NCBI GenBank assembly: GCA_947629015.1
Contig: CANRCB010000008.1
Span: 1 to 64,000 of the forward strand
DNA length: 64,000 nt
Direction: 5' to 3'
Source of the DNA: an uncultured Gemmiger sp.
GTDB taxonomy: Bacteria > Bacillota > Clostridia > Oscillospirales > Ruminococcaceae
The notes under the pieces are model-generated. The model did no database searches, was not told the DNA's origin, and worked only from the letters and a program-made list of their open reading frames with translations. The position numbers and the translations under genes were made by a program. Each line of letters opens with the position of its first letter. Within the stretch, counting starts at the first letter, position 1. This document shows positions 35,138 to 42,402 of this stretch, piece by piece.

Positions 35138-35917
35138 TCAGGGGCGGCCCTCCTGCTCATGCAGGGCCTTGATCTGGCTTTCCAGGTCCAGCGCCTGCTC
35201 CAGCGGCGGGTACAGCGTCTGCAAAGCGATGAGCTCCGGCAGCCAGAAGGTCGTCAGCACGAACACCGCCAGCGAATACGGGTACAGCACCGTCACGGCG
35301 CCCCAGTACACCAGCTGCACCGCGGTGGCCGCCAGCGTGCGCAGCGGCTTGCGGAAGCACAGCAGCACGGCGTTGCGCAGCTGCGCGGGGAGCGGCGCGT
35401 CCAAAACGGCGAGCAGCGGCAGCAAAAACCCCGCCGCGGCCGTGGCCAGCACGATGCCCAGCACCAGCCATACCAGATACCCAAAGTCCGGCGCGATGAA
35501 CACGAAATACCGCAGCATGAACAGCTGCACGCCGAACAAAAGCCCGCCCACGGCGCCGGGCAGCAGCGCCGCCTTCCAGTTGCGGCGCCACGCCTTGCGG
35601 TACACCGGCCACCAGTAGCCGGGCTCATCGCGCAAAGCGCGCAGGATGGTGTCGGCCAAACCGACGAGCTGCGGCGCGGCCAGCATACCGCCCAGCGGGC
35701 AGGTGAGGAGCATGGGCAGCAGCGCCAGCGTCTCGACACTCACGACCATGCCCGCCGCGTAGGGCAAAATGCTCACCGCCGCGAGCGCCCCCGCCCCCAA
35801 AAAGCGCCCCCAATCGCGGGAGAACACCTCCCAAAACCGGGCAAGGCCCTTTTTGCGCGGCTCATCCGGGCGCACGCCGGGGCCGGGCTTCATCTCAAAC
35901 AGGTTGAACAGCCCCAT
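35138..35917 (-). CDS. DUF624-like membrane protein (paralogue of 15365 gene)
   Basis: The 259-residue protein shares CPLGGMLAAPQ and GLADTILRALRDEPGYWW and the charged N-terminal PRKKGLARFWEVFSRD with the 15365 product. About six membrane segments. GAGGTG precedes the ATG. It is divergent from the third ABC transporter operon, repeating the pairing of DUF624-type genes with CUT1 transporters seen in regions 1 and 2. Confidence 0.75.
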   Translation of the reverse strand: MGLFNLFEMKPGPGVRPDEPRKKGLARFWEVFSRDWGRFLGAGALAAVSILPYAAGMVVSVETLALLPMLLTCPLGGMLAAPQLVGLADTILRALRDEPGYWWPVYRKAWRRNWKAALLPGAVGGLLFGVQLFMLRYFVFIAPDFGYLVWLVLGIVLATAAAGFLLPLLAVLDAPLPAQLRNAVLLCFRKPLRTLAATAVQLVYWGAVTVLYPYSLAVFVLTTFWLPELIALQTLYPPLEQALDLESQIKALHEQEGRP

Positions 35918-36144
35918 CGGGGCAACACCTCACTTTCGCGCCTTGTGCCGCCGCGGGCCGCGCCGGCGGGCACAGGGCCTGCTTTTATCATACCCCAACG
36001 CCCCAAAAAGGCAAGTTTTCCCGCCAAAACGCGGCCGATTTTAGCACATTTTCCAGTTTCCAAAGGCCGGTTTTGGGCATTATGGCGAAAACGACCCCCC
36101 GAACGGGGGTGCTTCCGCAAAAAACTGTGCAAGCGCCCCCGAAA

Positions 36145-36214
36145 ATAAAAAAGCGAAATTGCACAGTATTCGCCCCAAAATGCCGAGAAATGGGATGGTG
36201 GAATGCGCTACAAT
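36145..36214 (+). promoter_or_regulatory. AraC-type activated promoter of the third ABC operon
   Basis: GCGAAATTG begins at 36153 and CCCAAAATG at 36174, again 21 bases apart. TACAAT is at 36209-36214. The element aligns base for base with that at 29799 (ATAAAAA-GCGAAA-TGCACA). No AraC gene is adjacent here, so a regulator from 16224 or 28592 probably acts in trans. The rest of the 35918-36288 gap carries a minus promoter (TATGAT near 35989) and no gene. Confidence 0.7.
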
Positions 36215-36288
36215 TATATCGACAATCTGGGGATATTTTGGGCAACTCGCCGGCATCCCCGCACCACGCAAGAAGGAGGAGGATTTGT

Positions 36289-37236
36289 ATGGGCAAAGCC
36301 AAGGCGAACGCCGAGCCCGCCCTGCTGGGGCGCAAAAAGGGCCTCGGGTTCTACCTGAAACGGGACTGGCAGCTGTACGTGCTGCTCATCCTGCCGATGC
36401 TGCACCTGATCATCTTCAAGTATCTGGCCTACAGCGGCCTGTCCATCGCATTTTTGGACTACAAGGTCGCCAAAGGGTACATGGGCAGCAAATTCGTCGG
36501 GCTGGATATCTTTAAAAAGGTGTTCAGCCACCGCAATTTCCTGCCCGCGCTGCGCAACACCCTGCTGCTGAACGTGCTGGACCTGGTGTTCAGCTTCCCG
36601 ATGCCCATCATCCTGGCGCTGCTGCTCAACGAGGTGCGCGTCAAATGGTTCAAGAGCGTCACCCAGACGCTTCTGTATCTGCCGCACTTTTTGTCCTGGG
36701 TGGTCATCGGCGCGTTGGCGTACCAGCTGTTCGGCGTGAACAACGGCGTCATCAACTCGCTCATCACCTCGGGCGGCGGCTCGGCCATCCCGTTCCTGCA
36801 GGAGGATGGCTGGTGGCTGTTCACCTACGTCTTTATCGGCGTATGGCAGACGATGGGCTGGGGCACCATCATCTACCTGGCCGCCATCACCAACGTCAAC
36901 GCCGAGCTGTACGAGGCGGCCAAGGTGGACGGCGCCAACCGCTGGCAGCAGTGCCTCCACGTCACGCTGCCCAGCATCCGCAGCACCATCGTGGTCATGC
37001 TCATCATGCAGCTGGGCAAGGTCATGGGCGGCTCCTTTGAGCGCATCTTGGCGTTGAGCAACGCCGCCGTGCCGGAGTATTCCACCACCATCCCCATGCT
37101 CGTGTATGACTGGTTCCGCTCCAACAAATTCAGTGAGTCCACCGCTTTGGGCCTGTTCCAGTCCGTCATCGGCGTCATCCTCGTGCTTGTGTCCGACCGT
37201 GTGGCCAAGCGCCTGGGCGAAGACGGCCTGCTGTAA
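36289..37236 (+). CDS. CUT1 ABC transporter permease (LplB/YtcP type)
   Basis: The 315-residue permease has six membrane segments and an EAA loop (ELYEAAKVDGANR). GAAGGAGGAGG precedes the ATG. It begins the third transporter operon, which ends in a GH105 hydrolase, so unsaturated rhamnogalacturonan disaccharides or larger fragments are the likely cargo. Confidence 0.9.
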   Translation: MGKAKANAEPALLGRKKGLGFYLKRDWQLYVLLILPMLHLIIFKYLAYSGLSIAFLDYKVAKGYMGSKFVGLDIFKKVFSHRNFLPALRNTLLLNVLDLVFSFPMPIILALLLNEVRVKWFKSVTQTLLYLPHFLSWVVIGALAYQLFGVNNGVINSLITSGGGSAIPFLQEDGWWLFTYVFIGVWQTMGWGTIIYLAAITNVNAELYEAAKVDGANRWQQCLHVTLPSIRSTIVVMLIMQLGKVMGGSFERILALSNAAVPEYSTTIPMLVYDWFRSNKFSESTALGLFQSVIGVILVLVSDRVAKRLGEDGLL

Positions 37237-37254
37237 GGGAAGGAGGGATCTGCA

Positions 37255-38193
37255 ATGGCTGAAAATACCGCTGCCGTACAAAACGGCGAAATGCTCCCCC
37301 TGAACAAGCGCGGCTGGACCGTGAACCGCGTCATCAACTACATCGGCGACGCCGTGTGCTGGATCATCATCGCCATCGCGGCGTTGAGCTGCGTGCTGCC
37401 GTTCGTGCACGTGGCCTCCAAATCCGTCTCGGAAGAGGCGTTCGTCGTCGCCAACAAGATCGTGCTGCTGCCCAAGGGCTTCCAGACCGAGGCCTACGGC
37501 CGCATCTTCCAGGATGCCTCGCTGATGCGCAGCATGTTCGTGACCGTCGTGGTCACCGCGTCCTTCACCGCCATCGGCATGGTGTTGACCATCTGCTGCG
37601 CCTATGCGCTGACCCGCTCCGACCTGAAGGGCCGCAGCGTGTTCACCATGATGATCATGTTCACCTACTACTTCACCGCCGGCATCATCCCGGACTATTT
37701 GCTCATGCACAACCTGCATATGCTGGATACCTGGTGGTGCCTGATCCTGCCGCTGTGCTTTGCGCCCTACAACCTGCTGATCATGAAAAACAACTTCCAG
37801 GGCTCCATCCCCGAAAGTTTGATCGAATCCGCCCGCTTGGACGGCGCCTCGCACTTTACCATCCTGGCCAGGATCGTGGTGCCGCTGTCCAAGCCCATCC
37901 TGGCCACCATCGCGCTGTTCTACGCCGTCGGCCGGTGGAACGCCTACTCGGACGCGCTGTACTACATCCAGCGCCGCACCGACCTGCGCCCGCTGCAGCT
38001 CAAGCTGTACAACCTCATCGTGGCGGCCAGCGAGAGCTTCCAGATGGACGCCGGTGCCGTGCAGGTGACCACCAACCCCGAAGTCATGCGCGCGGCGTGC
38101 ATCATGTTCGCGGCCATCCCCATCATCTGCGTCTACCCGTTCATCCAGCGCTACTTTGTGCAGGGCACGATGGTCGGCGCTGTTAAGGGCTGA
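37255..38193 (+). CDS. CUT1 ABC transporter permease (second subunit)
   Basis: The 312-residue permease has six membrane segments, a divergent EAA loop (SLIESARLDGASH) and the terminal MVGAVKG. It lies 18 bases after its partner behind AAGGAGGG. Confidence 0.9.
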   Translation: MAENTAAVQNGEMLPLNKRGWTVNRVINYIGDAVCWIIIAIAALSCVLPFVHVASKSVSEEAFVVANKIVLLPKGFQTEAYGRIFQDASLMRSMFVTVVVTASFTAIGMVLTICCAYALTRSDLKGRSVFTMMIMFTYYFTAGIIPDYLLMHNLHMLDTWWCLILPLCFAPYNLLIMKNNFQGSIPESLIESARLDGASHFTILARIVVPLSKPILATIALFYAVGRWNAYSDALYYIQRRTDLRPLQLKLYNLIVAASESFQMDAGAVQVTTNPEVMRAACIMFAAIPIICVYPFIQRYFVQGTMVGAVKG

Positions 38194-38292
38194 AAATGCC
38201 GGGACCGCAGGAAAGCACAAAGTGGTTGACCGGGCCCCTATGCCCGGTAAAGATACACAACCGAACCACCAAAATCTAAAGGAGGATACCCC

Positions 38293-39975
38293 ATGAAGAA
38301 GTACACCAAAAAAGTGGCGGCCCTGCTGATGGCCACCGCGCTGGCGGCCACCCTGCTGGCCGGCTGCGGCGGCAGCGGCAGCTCTGCCCCTGCCGGGAAT
38401 TCCACCCCGAGCACCCCCGCCTCGGAACCCGCCGGTGACACCACCCCGGACACCCCCGCCTCGGAGGGCGGCTTCACCGATTATTCGGCCGGCTTCCCCG
38501 AGAACGTGACCATCCAGATCCCCGTCTATGACCGCGCCTTCGAGGGCTGGAACGTCACCGACAACTACTACACCCAGTGGATCCAGGAAGAATTCGGCGA
38601 CCCCCTCAACGTCACCGTTGAGTATGTCGCCATCCCCCGCGGCGATGAAGTGAACACCTTCATGCAGCTCATCGCCTCCCACACCGCGCCCGACATCATC
38701 TTCCACTACGATATGCCGGCCGCCGTCAACTACTGGGATCAGGGCGCCATGCAGCCCATCGACTACGATGAGGTCGCCTTCTACGCCCCCGATTACTGGG
38801 CCAACATGGAAGACACCATCAAGACCTACGGCAACGTCGACGGTGAGCAGGCGTTCATCTTCGCCAGCCGCTATTCTCTTGGCACCTACTACCAGTGGAT
38901 CACCCTCGTCCGTCAGGACTGGCTGGATGCCGTCAACATGGATATGCCGACCAACTGGGATGAGGCCATGGCCGTCGGCGAGGCCTGGAAGGAAGCCGGC
39001 CTCGGCACTTGGGGCTACAGCCTGCCCACCAGCTCCTTCACCTACTTCTACGGCTTCATCGGCCCCGATGTCTCGGACGAAGAGAAGGCTTTGTATCTTG
39101 ACCTGAACGTCGCTCCGCTGACCTGGTCCGCCACCGAGAACTACCTGCGTGCCTACAACGAGGCCTACAACAAGGGCGTCGTCGACACCGAGTTCTACCT
39201 CAACCTCACCGATGCTGACAACAAGGCCAAGTTCGTCTCCGGCCAGGTCGGCACCTACGGCTTCTACATCGCCAACAACACCGACGTCTTCTCCAGCCTG
39301 CTCGCCAACGACCCCGACGCCAAGGTCAGCGTGCTGGGCACCAACTCCATGATCCCCGCCGGCAACCCCGCCTACTTCTATGAGTACCCGGCCTACGGCA
39401 TGATCATGGGCATCAACGCCGATTCCACCCCGGAAGAGCGCGCCGCCACCTATATGTTCCTCAACTGGATGAGCCAGCCCGACAACCTGTTCAAGCTGGA
39501 GCACGGCGTTGAGGGCGAGACCTTCGAGTATGACGAGAACGGCCTGCCCATCCACATCGACAACACCGCCGAGAGCAAGCTCAGCGGCAACAACAACAAG
39601 GACTACTGGTGCTTGGTCGAGGAGGCCGTCACCTACGGCGACGATGAGGACAACTTCATCGCCAACAAGAGCAACTGGGCGCCGGAAGGCTATGCCGACC
39701 TCATCGACACCAACTACCATCAGGTGGTCGACAATCTTGACAACGGCCTCATCACGCCTATCTTCACCAAGGTCGTGGCCAGCACCGCCGAGTATTCCGG
39801 CGACCTGAACAGCCTCTGGCAGGAAGCCTGCACCGCCTGCGTGCGCTGCGCCCCCGAGGAGTTCGACGACACCTACGCCGAGTACTGCGAGGAGTACCTC
39901 AAGGCCGGCTACCAGGAGATCCTGGACGAGAAGCAGGCCCTGATCGACGAGGGCTCCTACCTCGTGATCGAGTAA
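38293..39975 (+). CDS. Solute-binding lipoprotein for the third ABC transporter
   Basis: The 560-residue protein has a Lys-rich N-terminus, a lipobox LLAGC (Cys at about 25) and a tether containing repeated Thr-Pro and Ser-Glu-Pro steps (about 30-55). A large family-1 binding domain follows. It resembles the 19701 product in plan but not closely in sequence, so the two transporters likely differ in specificity. AAAGGAGG precedes the ATG. Confidence 0.9.
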   Translation: MKKYTKKVAALLMATALAATLLAGCGGSGSSAPAGNSTPSTPASEPAGDTTPDTPASEGGFTDYSAGFPENVTIQIPVYDRAFEGWNVTDNYYTQWIQEEFGDPLNVTVEYVAIPRGDEVNTFMQLIASHTAPDIIFHYDMPAAVNYWDQGAMQPIDYDEVAFYAPDYWANMEDTIKTYGNVDGEQAFIFASRYSLGTYYQWITLVRQDWLDAVNMDMPTNWDEAMAVGEAWKEAGLGTWGYSLPTSSFTYFYGFIGPDVSDEEKALYLDLNVAPLTWSATENYLRAYNEAYNKGVVDTEFYLNLTDADNKAKFVSGQVGTYGFYIANNTDVFSSLLANDPDAKVSVLGTNSMIPAGNPAYFYEYPAYGMIMGINADSTPEERAATYMFLNWMSQPDNLFKLEHGVEGETFEYDENGLPIHIDNTAESKLSGNNNKDYWCLVEEAVTYGDDEDNFIANKSNWAPEGYADLIDTNYHQVVDNLDNGLITPIFTKVVASTAEYSGDLNSLWQEACTACVRCAPEEFDDTYAEYCEEYLKAGYQEILDEKQALIDEGSYLVIE

Positions 39976-40032
39976 GGCCGGCTTCGGCCCGATACCGGCG
40001 CGCACTGCACGCCGCAAACAACAGACCCTGAA

Positions 40033-40064
40033 GCGTGGGGCGGGCGCTTGCGCCCGCCCCACGC
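40033..40064 (+). terminator. Hairpin between binding-protein and GH105 genes
   Basis: A 14-bp GC stem (40033-40046 with 40051-40064) without a T-run. As in the other transporter operons it may attenuate downstream expression or protect the upstream message. Confidence 0.55.
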
Positions 40065-40099
40065 CCTGTAAAGGACCTGACCGGAAAGGAAGGTAACCA

Positions 40100-41152
40100 A
40101 TGGCAAGCCTGCAATATGACCGCGAACAGATCCTCGCCACGATGGACCGCATCGTGGACCGCACCATGCGCATGGATATGCCGTGGGACTGGCCCTCCGG
40201 CGTTGCCTACTACGGCATCTGCGAGGCATTTGCCGCCACCGGCAAGCAGGAGTATATCACCGCCCTCAAGGAGCGTGTCGATGAGCTCATCGACCTCGGC
40301 CTGCCCAGCCCGTGGACCGTCAACGCCTGCGCGATGGGGCACTGCTGCCTGTCGCTGTACCAGATCACCGGCGAGCAGAAATACCTTGACATCGTCAAAA
40401 GCAAGATCGACTACATCTCCCACGAGGCGCTGCGCTTCGGCGACCATGTGCTGCAGCACACCGTCTCCGCCAACAATGATTTCCCCGAGCAGGCGTGGGC
40501 CGACACGCTGTTCATGGCAGCCTTCCTGATGCTGCGCGTGGGTGTGGAGCTCAAGGACGCCGCCCTCATCGACGATTCCCTCAACCAGTGGTACTGGCAC
40601 ATCAAGTATTTGCAGGACCAGGACACCGGCCTGTACTACCACGGCTACAACAACATCACCGGGGACCATATGTCCGGTATGTACTGGGGCCGCGCCAACG
40701 CGTGGGCGGCCTACACCATGAGCCAGGTCGGCATGCGCCTGCCGGAAAGCTACCTGTACCCCAAATTCCTCGATATCGTCGGCAGCCTCAACGACCAGCT
40801 GGCCGCGCTCAAGCTGCTGCAAACGGAGAACGGCCTGTGGCGCACCGTCCTCGATGATCCCGAAAGCTACGAGGAGATCTCCGCCTCCGCCGGCATCGCG
40901 GCGGCGATGGTGTGCAAGGGCAACCCGCTGCACATCAAATACATCAACAAGGCCATCCCGGGCATCCTGTCCAACGTGGCGCCGGACGGCCGCGTCAAGA
41001 ATGTCTCCGGCGGCACCGCCGTCATGAAGGACCGCGAGGGCTACCGCGGCATCAGCCGGGATTGGATCCAGGGCTGGGGCCAGGGCCTGGCGCTGGCGTT
41101 CCTGGCCGGCGTGCTGGACTATGACAAGCACCGCGCCGACGGCGCGCTGTGA
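40100..41152 (+). CDS. GH105 unsaturated rhamnogalacturonyl hydrolase (YteR/YesR type)
   Basis: The 350-residue (alpha/alpha)6 enzyme has the GH105 landmarks, including QAWADTLFMAAF with probable catalytic Asp135 and the tail GWGQGLALAFLAGVL. It adds water to the unsaturated galacturonyl group produced by a PL11 lyase, freeing rhamnose-terminated product. No signal peptide, so it acts in the cytoplasm after import. It is the partner reaction to the lyase at 21521. AAAGGAAGG precedes the ATG. Confidence 0.93.
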   Translation: MASLQYDREQILATMDRIVDRTMRMDMPWDWPSGVAYYGICEAFAATGKQEYITALKERVDELIDLGLPSPWTVNACAMGHCCLSLYQITGEQKYLDIVKSKIDYISHEALRFGDHVLQHTVSANNDFPEQAWADTLFMAAFLMLRVGVELKDAALIDDSLNQWYWHIKYLQDQDTGLYYHGYNNITGDHMSGMYWGRANAWAAYTMSQVGMRLPESYLYPKFLDIVGSLNDQLAALKLLQTENGLWRTVLDDPESYEEISASAGIAAAMVCKGNPLHIKYINKAIPGILSNVAPDGRVKNVSGGTAVMKDREGYRGISRDWIQGWGQGLALAFLAGVLDYDKHRADGAL

Positions 41153-41220
41153 CCCGCCCGCCGGGCAAAACGCTTTTACGGGTGGATTTGCAGGGCGGGG
41201 GCTTGCCCCCGCCGAAAACC

Positions 41221-41470
41221 CTTGCCGCTGCAACGACGTTTTCCGGCGGGCTCAAGAGCCCGCCCTACACGCTCCCATGAGGCGGCGATCGTTTTTCAAC
41301 AGTCTGGGGCTGCCGCATTTTGCGGCAGCCCCTTCAGCGTGTCAAAAAAGGCAACTGCGATTCTAAGGCAAGCTGTAGGGGGCGGCGATCTCCGCGCCAA
41401 GAGCCGGGCCCTTGGCCCGGTTGCGCTCCGAAACGCCTCGCTGCGGCTCGGCGTCCTCAACGCCCCGTAA
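41221..41470. repeat. R1 and truncated R2 repeats in a gene-free stretch
   Basis: R1 occupies about 41221-41305 (palindromic core 41244-41263). A 12-bp hairpin follows at 41306-41332 (GGGGCTGCCGCA and complement, loop TTT). A shortened R2 copy spans about 41374-41468 (AGAGCCGGGCCCTTGGCCCG then directly GCTCCGAAACGCCTCG, missing an internal segment present at 56.4 kb). The rest of 41153-41649 shows no gene and no convincing promoter. Confidence 0.75.
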
Positions 41471-41649
41471 ACGTTGCAACGACGGAAAGTTCGCGGGACG
41501 TCCGGAGGCCGTCCCCTACAAGCGCTCCAAAAAGCGTTTGTTGCCCTTTTCCTATGTCTGGCGGCACGTTTGCGGCGGAAACAACTTTGCAACAACTGTA
41601 CCGTACACTGGGCGGTATGGCAGCTCTGACAAAGGAAGGGGACACCACC

Positions 41650-42402
41650 ATGCCGCAGCCCGGCCTTGCGCTCCATGCGCTGTACAAAAGCTACCCCGCG
41701 CCGCACCGGGGCAAAAAACCGGTGCTGCGGGGCGTCACGCTCACCTTTGGGCCGGGGCTGTACGGCCTGCTGGGGCCAAACGGCACCGGCAAAAGCACGA
41801 TGATACGCATTATCACAGGCGGCGAAGCGCCGGACAGCGGGCAGGTGCTGTGGGGTGGGCGGCCCATTTCCGCCCTGGGCATCCGGTACCGGCGGGTGCT
41901 GGGGTATATGCCGCAGCAGCAAACGCTGTACGAAAGCTACACCGGGCGGCGGTTTTTAGCCTACATGGCCGCCCTTAAGGAGATACCGCGCCGCGCCGTG
42001 GCCGCCGAGGTGGCGCGGGTGGCGGCCGAGGTCGGCCTGCAAGCCGGGCTGGACACACGCCTGGGGGCCTGTTCCGGCGGGATGCGGCAGCGCCTTCTGC
42101 TGGCGGCCGCGCTGCTGGGGGCGCCGCAGCTGCTCGTGCTGGACGAGCCCACCGCCGGCCTTGACCCGCGCGAGCGCGTGCGTCTGCGGGGGCTGCTGGC
42201 GCGCCTTGCGGCGGAGCGCGTCATCCTGGTGGCCACGCACGTCGTCTCCGACGTCGAGACGGTGGCCGCGCAGGTGGTGCTGCTGCGCGCGGGCACGGTG
42301 GTGGATGCAGCGCCGGTGCCGGCGCTCATCGAAAAATACGCCCCCGGCGGGGGGCTGGAGGACGTGTATCTGGCCGTATTCGGCGAGGGGGACGGCAGAT
42401 GA
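41650..42402 (+). CDS. ABC transporter ATP-binding protein
   Basis: The 250-residue ATPase has Walker A GPNGTGKS (42-49), the signature CSGGMRQR, Walker B LLVLDEPTAG and a switch His in ATHVVSD. The form is that of single-domain ATPases of ABC-2 exporters. AAGGAAGGGG precedes the ATG. Its gene overlaps the large permease gene by four bases (ATGA), so the two make one complex. Substrate unknown; no adjacent peptide, immunity or regulator gene explains it. Confidence 0.9.
   Translation: MPQPGLALHALYKSYPAPHRGKKPVLRGVTLTFGPGLYGLLGPNGTGKSTMIRIITGGEAPDSGQVLWGGRPISALGIRYRRVLGYMPQQQTLYESYTGRRFLAYMAALKEIPRRAVAAEVARVAAEVGLQAGLDTRLGACSGGMRQRLLLAAALLGAPQLLVLDEPTAGLDPRERVRLRGLLARLAAERVILVATHVVSDVETVAAQVVLLRAGTVVDAAPVPALIEKYAPGGGLEDVYLAVFGEGDGR

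Noticed and set aside
36214-40173. A 1319-codon open frame opposite the third ABC operon
   Set aside because: Antisense shadow; rich in Asp/Val/Gly/His repeats and without known domains.
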